Assembly: GCA_021495925.1 (NCBI GenBank)
Contig: JAKEKT010000056.1
Span: forward strand, 62,001-126,000
Reading direction: 5' to 3'
Length of the DNA stretch: 64,000 bases
Source of the DNA: Diplodia intermedia
Lineage: Eukaryota; Ascomycota; Dothideomycetes; Botryosphaeriales; Botryosphaeriaceae
Shown here: one piece after another, positions 1-12,072 of the stretch
Layout of the letters: every line of letters begins with the position of its first letter
How positions within the stretch are numbered: the stretch's first letter is position 1
Notes under the pieces: model-generated
Told to the model about the DNA's origin: nothing
Seen by the model: only the letters and a program-made list of their open reading frames with translations
Databases searched by the model: none
Program-made: the position numbers and the translations under genes

Positions 1-1
1 A

Positions 2-2127
2 CTAAGTAAAAAAGCACCGCCTGCCAAGAGGGGCAAGGCGAAGGTGGCAGAACCAAAGAAGACCACCAAGGCCAAGGCAGCCGCAAAGAAGGAAACGGAC
101 GACGACGATGAGGCTGACGCCGAGGAAGAAGAGTACAAATGGTGGGAGGATCCGACCAAGGGTGATAACTCCATCAAGTGGCAGACGCTGGAGCACAACG
201 GTGTCGTATTTCCGCCGGAATATGAGCCTCTTCCGGAGAACGTCAAGCTCAAGTATAACGGAATGCCCGTCAGCCTGCACAAGGACGCCGAGGAAGTCGC
301 CACTTTCTTCGGATCGATGCTGAACTCCACCCACAACGTCGAGAATCCCACGTTCCAAAAGAACTTTTTCCACGATTTCAAAGAGGTTCTAGACAAGACT
401 GGTCACGCTAAAGCGCCCGACGGCAAGAAGGTCAAAATCGAAAAATTCGACAAATGCGATTTCAAGGACATCTACGAATACTACGCGGCACAACGCGAGG
501 CCAAGAAGGCGCTTCCCGCAGCAGAGAAGAAGGCTTTGAAGGCAGCAAAGGATGAGGCTGAAGCGGCCTACATGCATTGTCTTTGGGATGGACGCAAGCA
601 AAAAGTAGGAAACTTCCGCGTTGAACCTCCCGGCTTGTTCCGTGGTCGTGGTGAGCATCCGAAGACGGGGAAGGTCAAGAAGAGGGTCCTGCCAGAGCAG
701 ATCACGCTCAACATTGGCAAGGACGCGAAGGTTCCTCCGCCCCCGGCTGGCCACAAGTGGAAGGAAGTCAAGCACGACCAGACCGGCACCTGGCTCGCCA
801 TGTGGCAAGAGAACATCAACGGTGCCTACAAGTACGTCATGCTTGCAGCGAACTCCGACATCAAGGGCCAGAGCGACTTCAAGAAATTCGAAAAGGCGCG
901 AGAGCTCAAGAAGCATATTGATCGCATTCGAAAGGATTACACCCGCGACCTCAAGTCCGAAGTCATGGCAGATCGCCAACGTGCCACGGCCGTTTATCTC
1001 ATCGACAAATTCGCCCTTCGTGCCGGCAACGAGAAGGGAGAGGACGAGGCAGATACTGTTGGCTGCTGTTCGCTGAAGTATGAGAACATCACGTTGAAGC
1101 CACCGAACACGGTAGTCTTCGACTTCCTCGGAAAGGACAGCATTCGCTTCTACGACGAGGTCGAGGTCGAGCCGCAGGTGTTCAAAAACCTGAAGATCTT
1201 CAAGAAGGCGCCAAAGAAGGATGGCGACGAAGTCTTCGACAGACTGACGACCTCGGGCCTGAACAAATATCTCAGCACGTACATGCAGGGTTTGACGGCG
1301 AAGGTTTTCCGTACCTACAACGCCTCATACACCATGGCGAGGTTGCTTAGGGAGATGAAGTCGACTGGAAGCATTGCCGAGAAGGTCAAGGATTACAACG
1401 AAGCCAACCGGAAGGTCGCCATCCTCTGCAACCACAAGAGAACTGTTGCTGCCAACCACAGCAATCAGATTGAGAAGATGCAGGAGAAGATCAACGGTCT
1501 CCGGTATCAGCAGTGGCGCGTGAAGCAAATGATGATTGACCTCGATACGAAGGTGAAGAAGAAGAAGGGAGCGGAATACTTTGAGCTTCCTGGTGACCTC
1601 ACTCAAGAGTGGGTCGAGCAGCATCAGCAGGCGCTTGTCGAGGAGCAGCGCGACAAGATCAAGAAGAAGTTCGAGAAGGACAACGAAAAGCGGGTGGCCG
1701 AGGGCGAAAAAGAGATGAAGGCCAAGGAACTTCAAGAGCGTCTCGAAGTCGCAGACGACCTGGAGAAGAAGTTCAGGAAGGAAAACAAGACGAAAAAGGT
1801 CGAGGCCGAGGGCAAGGGTGTCACGGTCGACAAGCTGGAGACCAAAGTCGAGCAGCTGCAGCAACGCATCGAGACGGCGAAGGTGCAGCTGGAGGACAAG
1901 GATAACAACAAGGAAGTTGCGCTTGGCACGTCCAAGATCGTAAGTGTGGCTCGGGTGTGCCGGGAAGATGGCTGTACTAACGCGTGGTGTAGAACTACAT
2001 CGACCCGCGCCTCACGGTGGTGTTCTCGAAGAAGTTCGACGTGCCGATCGAGCGCTTCTTTTCCAAGACGCTGCGCGAGAAGTTCGACTGGGCGATCAAG
2101 TCGGCGGGCGAAGACTGGGAGTTCTAG
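2..2127 (+). CDS. top1: DNA topoisomerase I, 5'-truncated by window edge
   Basis: This is a type IB topoisomerase, a nuclear enzyme that relaxes supercoils by nicking one strand through a 3'-phosphotyrosine. The frame is open from base 2, so the N-terminus lies outside the window; the visible start is the usual Lys-rich basic tail. Next come the core DNA-binding region (KWWEDPTKGDNSIKW, then NPTFQKNFFHDF), the catalytic core (FRTYNASYTM, then AILCNHKRTVAANHSNQIEKM) and a charged coiled-coil linker. One intron at 1940-1992 (GTAAGT...TAG, phase 0) separates SKI from NYIDPR, so the active-site Tyr of the family SKxNY motif is encoded by the second codon of the last exon. The C-terminal domain ends at TAG 2125-2127. 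Reading through the intron gives a spurious longer ORF to 2941. Earlier introns outside the window cannot be excluded. Identification is very secure. Confidence 0.96.
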
Positions 2128-3439
2128 GGTTGCACAGCAGCACCACACCATTTCTTTCCATTTCTCCCGGTTGCATTCTTTTGTGCTCATGGGCGTCAGG
2201 CGCAGGGTAGAAGGCTTGCAGTTCGATAGCCGCCGGCTGCTATTTTGCACAAGATTTCTTGAAAAGGCAAGTGGTGTTTTGGTTTTTCGACGGGCGTGCG
2301 GCAGCGGGGAGGCGCGCTGCAGGGGCGCGGCTGGGCCCTCACGGACGCGCAGCAGGCGGGGTAGGCCTGCATTGGGCAGGTGCAATAAAAGGATGGATTT
2401 TCATCTGCATAGCGGCCGGCAAGCTATAGCCGTCGGGGCGTTTGGCAGGGTGCGGTCCATAGGGCTCTCAGAGTGGTTTTGCGAGGGATTGGGAGTGGCA
2501 GGCAGCTCTCCACACTGGACCCGGCGGCCGCTCATGCAGGTGCGGGACGATCTCTGTGTGTGCCACTGCCGGGTCACTGCAGGCTGGCTGTGCCTCATCT
2601 GGCATGACATATATAGAGCTAGGGACAAAAGTTTCAATGGACGTGCATGTCTTTGGCAAGTGCCGCTCACCGACGGCGGGAGCGGGAAAACCCAAAAAGC
2701 CGCGCATCGCAGGCGCAGATCGATAGGGCTTTTTGGAATCACAGGAGGCGCCGGGCGCAGGGCGCGAGGACGGGGCCCCGTCGGGCGGGCCAGCTGGCAC
2801 ACGGCGGCGGAGGCTCGCACATGTGCACATGGCCTGGGGCGCGCGATGGCGCAATGGGCATTGCGTGCAGCGTCGTCGCCGTCGCCGCGAGGTGGAGGCC
2901 GGCCGGGGACGAGACGGGTACCTGAGCAGCCGCTCAGCTGACCCTGTTTTGGCCGGCGCGTGCAGCGGCAGCGCTTGCGTTCTGCTGGGTCGAGGCTTGA
3001 GCGTGCAGAGGTGCCTGAGCGCGGCGCCCCGCTGGACGGCGAGGCAGCACACGCCGGGTCGCACAGAGGGCGCGCAGTCGCAAAAATGAAGCTTAACGGG
3101 GCTGCATGATCGGAGCTGCATCATCGCCATTTGGCGCGGCCGCTGGGAAATTTGCTGATCTGCTGCCCGCGAGCGCAGCGCGGCCGGTCATTAAAGCAAA
3201 CCTGCCCCCCGGGCTAGCAGGCTCACAGCAGGCCAGCCAGTGCCCGAACAATCGCATCCCTCCCCCTCGCCCAAGCCCGCACCGCTCCCGCGCTCTCCTC
3301 GACACCGCCCTCCCAGACCACGCCAATTGCACCGCACGCCCACCGCCCACTCCCGCCTAGCCCACCACGACCTGCCTCCCACTCGTCCCACCACCGCTCC
3401 AGTCGCCCTCGATCAGCCACGACCTCGCCGACCATCACC
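2128..3439. other. Intergenic, top1 3' flank and SDR-gene upstream region
   Basis: About 1.3 kb of GC-rich DNA between two same-strand genes. Several overlapping ORFs exist on both strands, but they lack recognisable domains and coherent codon usage. A TATATA stretch lies near 2609. The last 200 bases before the next ATG are C-rich pyrimidine tracts, typical of fungal promoters and 5'UTRs. I see no RNA gene or repeat. Confidence 0.6.
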
Positions 3440-4961
3440 ATGGCCGACCCCGCCGACAAGCCCTCGGTGCTGATAATCGGCGGCCTGGGTGCGTAGCACT
3501 CACTGCTCCCGCTGCCGGCCAAGGCTAACTTTTGCAGGCTACACCGGCCGTTTCCTGGCCAAGCACCTCCACGACGCCCAGCTGGCCTCGGAGGTGCGCA
3601 TCGTCGACAAGCACCTGCCCGAGCTGGCATGGCTGGCCCCCGAGTTCGCCGACGCCTGCTCGCGCGAGAAGTTCATGCAGGCCGACGCCTCGCGCGAACG
3701 TAAGTCGCCGCTCCCTCTGCCCCGCCGCCCTCCCGCTAAGCTCTGCAGAATCCCTCACCCGCATCTTCGACCGCCCCGACGGCAAGCAGTTCGACTATGT
3801 GTTCAACTGCGGCGGCGAAACCCGCTACTCGCAGGAGGACGAGGTCTACAAGATGCGCTCGTACGCTCTGTCCATGGCCGTTGGCGGCGAGGCTGCCCGC
3901 CGCAAGGTCAAGGCCTTTGTCGAGCTCAGCACCGGCATGGTCTACAAGCCCGAGGCGCCGCCGCGCAAGGAGACGGACAAGCTGAAGCCGTGGCTGAAGA
4001 TGGCCAAGTGGAAGTTGCAGGCCGAGGAGGATCTGGCCAAGATTGAGGGCCTGAACCTGATCATCATGCGCCTGCCGCACGTCTACGGCCCCTACACCAG
4101 CAAGTTCCTGGCAACCGCTCTCTGCATGGCTCGCGTCTACCAGTCGCTCGGCAAGGAGATGAAGTGGCTGTGGAAGGACGAGCTCCGCTCCAACACGGTT
4201 CACGTCGAAGACGTCGCCAGGGCATTGTGGACCGCAGCCGATTGGTACGACAAGAAGGCGGAGCCGAAGCCCAAGCCGGCCATTTTCAACGTCGTCGACC
4301 ACACCAACACCTGTAAGTACATCCCGTCCTTCGAGAACATGCTGCATTGGCGAGCGAAGAATTGCATTGGACTCGTCCCGTCAAGCGCGCTCGCCTTGAG
4401 CAGCGGCGGTGCACGATTCAGGGCAGTCCCCCGCTCGTTTGGCGTGCTCCGTGCCTTGCGTCGCGAACCACTGCTCTGTGCCGTGCCACAGGGTCCGAGT
4501 AAATGGCGTTCGCGTTCGGCGTTGCTAATAGGACCGTGCGTACAGCTCAAGGAATCCTGGCAAACTTAATACACGAAACCTTCAACATCCCGACCGGCTT
4601 CCACGGCACCCTTATCTCCGCATTTGCCCGCTTGAACCTGGAGCACGTCGTCGACGACGTCAACGATGAAACACTTGATCCCTGGGCGGAACTGCAGGAG
4701 AAGGCTGGCATTTCGAAGGCTAACCCCAACCCGCTGAGCCCCTTTATGGAGAAAGAAATCCTCAAGGACACTGACCTCAGCATGGACGGCAGTCTCTTCG
4801 AGCAAGAGACTGGATTTGAGTAAGTCTGCATTTGCGAAGCGAGTCACAGGGGTGCGAGGCTAATATTCTCCGTCTGCTACAGATACAAGCATCCCGTCCT
4901 CACCAAGGACAAGCTTGAGGACGTCGTAGAAAGTTACAAGCGAATGGGCTGGTGGCCATAA
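3440..4961 (+). CDS. Extended-SDR NAD-dependent epimerase/dehydratase-like protein
   Basis: Predicted 375-aa cytosolic protein of the NAD-dependent epimerase/dehydratase (extended short-chain dehydrogenase) superfamily. Five exons: 3440-3488, 3538-3699, 3749-4312, 4546-4819, 4883-4961. All junctions keep frame and use GTRNGT/AG; intron 3 is unusually long at 233 bp. The ATG sits in a near-ideal CACCATGG context. The N-terminus has the Rossmann dinucleotide loop GGLGYTGR, followed by a beta-alpha unit ending in an acidic residue (VRIVDKHLPEL). Later landmarks are NCGGETRYSQED, LSTGMVYKP, RLPHVYGPY and the C-terminal substrate-binding part with NTVHVEDVARAL and FNVVDHTNT. The canonical YxxxK catalytic pair is not visible: in LKMAKWKLQAEED the Tyr position appears to be Met, so this may be an atypical member. 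Substrate unknown. It does not look like UDP-galactose epimerase itself. Confidence 0.88.
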
Positions 4962-6159
4962 CAGCCCCGCCCGACGACAACCGAAATCTTTTCCTGCTGA
5001 CTTGCCATTTGCTCGACGCTCATGCAGTGGACGGCTGACCCAATTACGAATGCAACACTTTGACCCGACGCCCTTCGATAAAACTCCAACCACCTCTCCA
5101 ACATTTACTCATCCGACCTCCTCTGCTCTTGGACAAGCTCATACAGCCAACGTCAAACCCTCCTTTACCAAGATACCCCTTGCGCGAGCTCCAGACATCT
5201 GCATTACAACATTCAAATCCGAACGACGAGACGGCCTTTTATTACCGCTTTGCACCTCCTGAAGTTCTCCTAGATTCGGAGTCCGGTCCCACAGAGGGCT
5301 TCCGTTTGTCCCACCACACAACAAAAACCCTAGTTTGGCGCCAGTGGAAATGATCGTGCTCGAAAACCCCCGAGTTCGAGGACGAAGCTCCACTGCGCTC
5401 TCACTCTCCCATCATCAGGTCAGCCGCGCCTCCGACATGGTTTGACGCATGTCTGTGGTGCCGTAGGGTGCAACTTGACCAACATAATTCAGACCTTTGG
5501 ACTCGTTGCGATCCAAGTCAGCGAGATAGAATGGGAAGGAGCTGCACATTCTCATCCCTTGTCAGGCCAGCTCGTTTGAGCATGGTAAAGATGGGGGCTG
5601 ACGGCGGGGCTTCTTCCCATTGCTGTGTTTTGATCATATTTTGGACGTGTTGCTTATCGTCGGAGGTATCCCAGCTATCAGCTGAAAAGCGTCCGGGATG
5701 CTTCGCCTGGCGAGAGCGTCATGGGTGTGGGTGGCATTCTCTGGTTTGTGCATAATATCGGAGCGTTCTGTTTGTTGCCGTGTGCGCGTGTGTGTGATAT
5801 TTTTTCCAGTTGCCCCGTGTGCTCTCTGACTGCTGCTGCTGCGTCATGCCGTGTGTTTTTATTATTTCTTTTGTTTTCCTACATACATCTCGAAACTTTT
5901 CAGCGTCGTCGTTCGGTTCTTCCGATATGCTGCTGCTGTTGTCTTTCCTATCACGTCCACCGATCTCCTTATTTGTTCACAAATGTCCGAGAGCCTATAG
6001 TTGGAAGGATTGCCGTGGGGAAGGGAAAGAGAGAAGGGAGGGTTGTTGTACATAACATACACATTAGAGAGAGAGAGAGACGATCTCCGGGAAAGCTGTG
6101 GGCGGGGAGGAAATCGAAAGAATAAGGAAAAGTCATACAAGCCGGGATCTGATAACTTC

Positions 6160-6180
6160 CTCTCTCTCTCTCTCTCTCTC
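6160..6180. repeat. (CT)n microsatellite
   Basis: Uninterrupted CT dinucleotide run in the intergenic region, close downstream of a short GA run at about 6065-6080. The two complementary tracts could pair in a transcript. Confidence 0.9.
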
Positions 6181-6674
6181 TTTCTGTTGTGCTATGCTAT
6201 GCCACCATCATTTCGCCTTGTTCCGCAACCCTACCAGTAGTGACGATGATGATGGTGGGTGACGAGTGAGTGCCTCGTTCGGATGATGTGCTGCTTCGTT
6301 GTTCGTCTTCACGATTCATCAATTCAGAGCATCATCGTATGATACGATTATTACATCCCGCATCATTCATTCATTCGTTGGGTTTGGTTTGGTTGGGTTG
6401 GGGGAGATGAGGGGAGGAGAGGAGAGTGAGGGAACAATCCCATGCTGACCCGTTTCGACAAGTAGCGCGAGTCGAGTGACATTCGGCCGAGGAAGGGCCC
6501 CCGGCGACCCGGCGCTCCACGTTGGTTGGTTCGGATTCTCTGTTTGTTTTCCCTCTTTCGGCCGTCCATATGTAGGGGTAGGGGAGGATGGAGGGGATGG
6601 GGACCGCCAGCTGTTCCGGCGGGCGGGCGGTCGGTCGGTCCACGGTGCCAGCAAGGGGCGTGTGTGTGTGCACC

Positions 6675-6690
6675 TTTTTTTTTTTTTTTT
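6675..6690. repeat. Poly(T) run of 16
   Basis: Homopolymer T16 directly after a (TG)n stretch. It is also a potential site of sequencing length error. Confidence 0.9.
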
Positions 6691-6940
6691 GGTTGCTTGC
6701 CTGCTTGTTTGCCTGCTTTCTTGCTTTCGGCGGGCGGACGGGGCGCGGGCACTCTCACTTTCCGGTGCGGACGTAGCACCGTTGAGAGTCCGTCCCATGG
6801 GCATTGGCACTTGGGCACGCGACGCTCGCACAGGGACACACACACCCGACCCGGGCGAAGGGCATGGTCCTTGCGGGTGGGTGGGGGCTACGTCATAAGG
6901 GGGTAAGCGCGGGTGCAGTGCGTTTGGTCTTTGTGTGTCG

Positions 6941-6973
6941 ATTGATTGAATGATTGATTGATTGATTGATTGA
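6941..6973. repeat. (ATTG)n tetranucleotide repeat
   Basis: About eight copies of ATTG with one imperfect unit (ATTGAATG), in gene-free DNA. A candidate polymorphic microsatellite. Confidence 0.9.
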
Positions 6974-9900
6974 GCCGGGTATTGTAGGGACAATTGAGCG
7001 AGCCCGTGACGACGATGCATTACTGCAAATGATGATGGGATGGTCGTCTTGCCTTTCGCCCATGTTACGCACGCTTATTAGCTGGCGGTAAAAACTGCTA
7101 TATGCAACGTACATGGTCAATCGGAGAATAAAATGGCTATATGGTCCCCGTCCAGAAAGACCTGGCCGACGAGCCGATTCACTCTTCTCTCCCCCTCCCC
7201 CTCTCTCCCTCTCGCTCCCGTTGTCGCGGCCAAACACAATCAGGGCCCAATACGATATACGTTTGCACCGAGCTCCGGCGGCGTTTGCTGCTGATAGCGA
7301 TGGCGTCGTCGCGGCTGTGGCTGGTGTCAGTTTCCGCACGCACGGAGCGTGTCGGCGCTCGACGTCGCCTGAAGGCGGACGCGGACGCGCTATCGGCAAG
7401 GGGAGGGAAGGGGGAACGGATCGTAGGAGGAGCTCTGCGGTTGCTTCTGGGAGGGAGCGTGCCCGCCCGCTGCCGTTCGTTCGTCTAAGATCAGCTTTGT
7501 TCAATCTCGGGTGGCTCATCATCAGAGCGTGGGCCGGCGCCATCTCCGGGCGGCAGGGCAGAGCCGTCAATGGCCGAGTGCGATTGTGCAACGACGACGG
7601 CGGGCGGAGGTAGAGAGGCTGGTGCTTGTGCGCTGTAGCATCTATATTGCGTTGTTGGCTGGAGAAGGCCGAGGAGACGCGAGAAGAGAGGCACAGTCCC
7701 TCGTTTCTCAGGCGAAGCATGTTCGGGCAGCATGGGAACAGGCGGCGGTGGTGGTGATGATGGCTTGAGCGCGCCGAGGCAAAGCGAGCGGGATGTGCGG
7801 CTTGGTGTGATGGGGCGGGTGAGAGAAAGCGAGATTGGCGGGCTGGGCGAAGCTCTGCGGCTCTGTCTCTCTTGCCTATTCCAGGCCGTGGTCGAGTCAG
7901 ACGCTCGCTTCCGCCCTCGGCTTCGGGGCATTTCTGACGACACCACCTTCGTATCTTCTGCCCATCTCTCCATGCTGGCCAGCGCGCCCGGGTGCACGCG
8001 CGCCCAGCCCGTGTCGCGCGCCGCCCCGGTTGCCGGCCACGGGCACACGCGCACACGCCCGAGGCTTGGTCATCACCGCGCGACTCACCACGCACGCATG
8101 CCGGCGACGGGGCTGTCCGACGCCCATGCCGCCCTCATCGCTACGACGAACGCGTCCAGGGACCGGTCTCCAATCTCCAGCATCCCCCGTCTCGCCCCTC
8201 ACGGCTGCTGCCGCTCTTCCCCGGCTTCGCCTAACCGGCTTTGGGATCGGCGCGCCATGTCTTGCATCGCCGATTGCCGTCTCTCTCAAGACATCGATTG
8301 GCCCTTCCGCACCCTCAATACCTTTGCCGTCCCTCTACTGCTACTAGCGCCCTCCGCACCGCCCTTCTCGTCCCTGACGATCTCTCTTTATCTTCTTCTC
8401 TCCATCTCTCTTTATTGTACGTCTTGGGTAACCGTCCGCTCTGCCTGCTCTGCTTCCAATAGTGCCAAAGTATAATCTGGTTTCCGACCACGCTCTCTCC
8501 CCACCTCCCTCCCGGGGCGCAACGCGGCGCGGCGGAGCAATGAGATTTTGGGCGTAGATACTACCGCTAGCGCGCCTCGGGTGCGGATTTTCCTCCCTTC
8601 GTTTTCCTTTTTTCGACAAGCCTCACGTTGGATATACACAAGTAGTACGTAGATATAGAAGATAGTGTTTGTTTCCGAATACACAGGCCCGGCTTTCTGG
8701 GTCTCCGGTTTGCTTTTTTTTCTCCCCCCGTTTGGCTGTTGTTGCTTTTGAGAGCGGCACGCGCCGCGCCGCGCAGCCGCCGCGCCGCTTCCCGCGATGT
8801 ATCGAAGGATGAGGGCCCGGCGAAGGAGCGAGGGGCGAAACGAGGCAGCCCGGCTGGCGCTGAAGCTCGGGCGCGAAAGCCGGCTCAGCTCCCGCCATTC
8901 CCCCCGCCGGCCCGCCCGCGTTCCTGAAGGAACGGAAGGGCATCTCCAACTCTTGGCGCGGATGATGGGGTTCGGCTGGAAGAGGCGGTAGGGAGAGCGG
9001 GTACATGTGAGGAGAGGCCGTAGGTTGGACTGTGTTCTTCGTGATGCTTTGCCAAGTACGTACAGTGACTACGGGGACAGTGTGTGCTGGCTGTGTGTAA
9101 AAGATGTGGAGTCTGTTTAGTTGTCCATCCGTTTCTTGCTTTGGGTGCCGAGCGGAGGTAGGACCGGTGCGGAAATACCTCAGCTGCTGTGGCGAAGTGC
9201 AATCGTTAGGGAGATTGGCGGTTGGGATGTGTCGAGTCTCCACGTTCGATATGATGCCTCTGGGATTTTCACCTCTGGTTTCTTTTCGGATTCCTCCTCG
9301 AATGCTTGAGCCTGGTTGCTTCTCGTCGATCTCATGCCAGCACTTGGGCGGCCCATGGGTACGCGTCCAATAATTCCTTCCGATCCTTTCTTTCCTCTCA
9401 TGGCCTGATGCCGCTATCAGCAACCCGCACGAGCATTCCTGTTTCTCCCTCAGGCACGCACCGGAGTGTGTCTTGTGGCGATTGTTGTGGGGTCCATTGT
9501 GGTTGCTCCATCAGTTGTCCGCGTGTATGGCTGCATAACGGTTGTGAGCCATGGCGTCCGTCAATCGCTCCTTGTATGTCAATAGCCGGCTGCACTATCT
9601 CCTCATCCGGGTTTGATACCCGCTTTGCCGCCTCACTAGCCGCCCGCCGGGCGGGATCTTCATGCCGCAGCTGTGGGGAAGCGGACGCCAGCAGACACGT
9701 GTGTGGCTGCAGGGGCGGTGCATTGCGTTTTGCATGCAGCCCGACTTTTCTCCCTCCACCTTGCAGGCGCTTGCGCGCGTGGACCTGCATTACAAATCCG
9801 GCGAAGCATTGTCTGCACAAAGCTCGCGGCCTGCATTCCGTTAAGTCCGCTGATACACTGATACTACGGCTCACCGTCTCATTCTCTTCTCCCCGCCCTT

Positions 9901-11391
9901 GTCGCCCGCAGCTTAATTGGCGTCCGCAGCCCCCACTCGTCACACCGGTCGGCCGTTTGCTGTTCGCCGTGGTTGATGCGCGGAAGCGTCTGGAACGTGA
10001 CTGCAGCTGCAGTAGTGTCGATTGCGCGGTTTGGTTGGATCTGGATTTTCGCCGCCGTCGTGTGGCACAGCAGCATCGCCAAAGACTTTACCCTTTTCGT
10101 CCCGTCTGATGGCCACCCCCCCCGGCTGATCGCAGGGACGATATCGCTCTTTTGCTCGTAACTCGGATCGAGAGCTGGGGAGAAGGACCTGCACGGCTAC
10201 GCATTACTTTCCAACAACTGTCTTCCGTGCCGGCCCACATCTCTCTCTCTTCGTTGGTCTGGTCTCCATCAGTTCCACCGCTCTCTGAGCACGTCGATCC
10301 GCCAGCGAATCGAGTCCAGCCCTTCTGACTCGAAGGGGGCGGGGGATGTACCCGCCTCACTCCGGCCGGCTTCCTCCACCCGTTCGTCGATCAATCCCCA
10401 TTACCGCCACAGCCGCTTTTTCCAGTCACACTTGCCAGCGATCCACGGTTATTCCCGTTCCGCAGGGGGAGAGAGGCAACACGCCATTATGCTTTCCAAC
10501 GGGAGGCCTCCGTCGGCGCCCCCGGTGTTCCTTGCCGTCGATCATATTAGAGTAGTGGGGAGACGGCAGATGTGATGGGCGAATGGGAGAAGGATGCGCC
10601 GAAAAACCGCTACCCTACGCAAATCCGCCCGACTTAATAGCTCAGCTATGCGGCCTCGCTTCTTCCCCTTTCGCTCCCGCCCTTCTTTATTCCGCTACCT
10701 CCGATGATACATCGTACACTGCCCTCAACTACACATGATGTTCGGCGGGAATTGCGGAGGGAAGCGGATCTACGTGTTGACGCTTCGAATTGGGAAAAGC
10801 TTTGAACTATAGCATAACGTCCAATAGCATATCCGTAGGATCACGGATCCTTATTTCGACCGGGGGGGTTCAACTCATCCCGACCGCCTGGGAACGCTCG
10901 TCGTTGCATATCAGTTCCTCTTTCTCGCGGCCGGTTTATGCCGGCACGTTATTGGGGGTGAAAAAAATAGAACACCACTGAATCAGAGGTCTGTCGTTGG
11001 TATACGCACCCCAGACTTTACGCCACGGTATCGTGAAGCATTCCAAATCACCTTTGCCTTTTTTTTTTCCTATTATCCGCGCGTGTGCCATACCCGGACG
11101 TCGTCAGCTCGCACTTGAGGAGCGTCGCCATCCGTTCCTTCACCTCCCTCCCCCCCTGGAGCGCAACGTACCACCGTGACCACGATCGCAACTACCATGC
11201 AACCCGGCGGCCTGGGCCAGATATACACGTCATAGCTCACGGAAAGCCTCACTTCCAGGCCCGCCGTACGTACGTGCCGCCAAGCCCATCGTTTACAACG
11301 GAACATGGGTGAAGGGGAGGGGGGGGGCCTGGGACAAATCCATTATGTATCGGATTGCAACCTGCGAGGGCTAAATCCGATCACCTCCGTG

Positions 11392-11438
11392 CTCTCTCTC
11401 TCTCTCTCCCTCTCTCGCCCTCTCGCCCTCTCGCCCTC
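11392..11438. repeat. CT-rich imperfect repeat
   Basis: A (CT)n run grading into repeated TCTCGCCC units. It is a long pyrimidine tract of the kind seen upstream of fungal transcription starts, but no gene follows closely. Confidence 0.85.
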
Positions 11439-12050
11439 CATATCGTCGTCAATCAATCAATCAACCAGTCAGTATTGGTTCCCCCACTCGCCACTACCGG
11501 TGTGTGATCTCAAGCACACACACCCTTTCTCCGCCGCTGCCGCCGCAAAAAAGGGAAAACGGCAGACGATCACGCCCTCTTTCATCCCCGGTCAGCGGGG
11601 TGATCGTGCTCTTCTTTCTCCCGATCGGTATATATGATAGCCCTCTCTCTCTCCCTCCTTCTCGGACCGAGCGCCCGGTCTGGGGGAGGATCAAGTGTGA
11701 CATCTCCTGCATGAACATTTTCCGGAACGTGCCGAATCGATAGTCGGTGACCGGTTTGGTTTGGTGGGGCGGGGGAGCGAGCGGCGGCGAACGGCGGCAG
11801 CGGAAGGAGCGTCCCGGCCTGCCGACCGTGTTCGAAGTTGTTGTGGTTTTGGTGTTTGATCCGCCGGGGGTGGGCGGGAAGGATTGGGGAACACGACCCC
11901 GTTTTGGGGCCTGCACACGCTATCGACGAGGATGATGTGTAAGTGTACTATTGGGAAGGGGAGGGGAGCGGAGCGTGGGCCTTTGTTAAGGTTTTGTGGG
12001 TCGCGGCGCGCGTCGTGGGTCGTTGGGAAGGAGTGATTGATAATCGCTTC

Positions 12051-12072
12051 GCTGGCTGGCTGGCTGGCTGGC
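12051..12072. repeat. (CTGG)n tetranucleotide repeat
   Basis: Five tandem CTGG copies preceded by G in non-coding DNA. Confidence 0.85.

Noticed and set aside
2128..2941. Apparent continuation of the topoisomerase ORF to 2941
   Set aside because: It arises from reading through the 1940-1992 intron in the wrong frame. The spliced frame ends at 2127 with the conserved C-terminus.
6893..8095. 400-aa minus-strand ORF
   Set aside because: Low complexity, Arg/Ser/Pro-rich, overlapped by several other long ORFs and by a tetranucleotide repeat. No domain.
10790..10900. tRNA-like B-box (GGTTCAACTC) near 10867 with a TAGC-type A-box upstream
   Set aside because: The surrounding bases do not form a proper T-stem, acceptor stem or anticodon arm.
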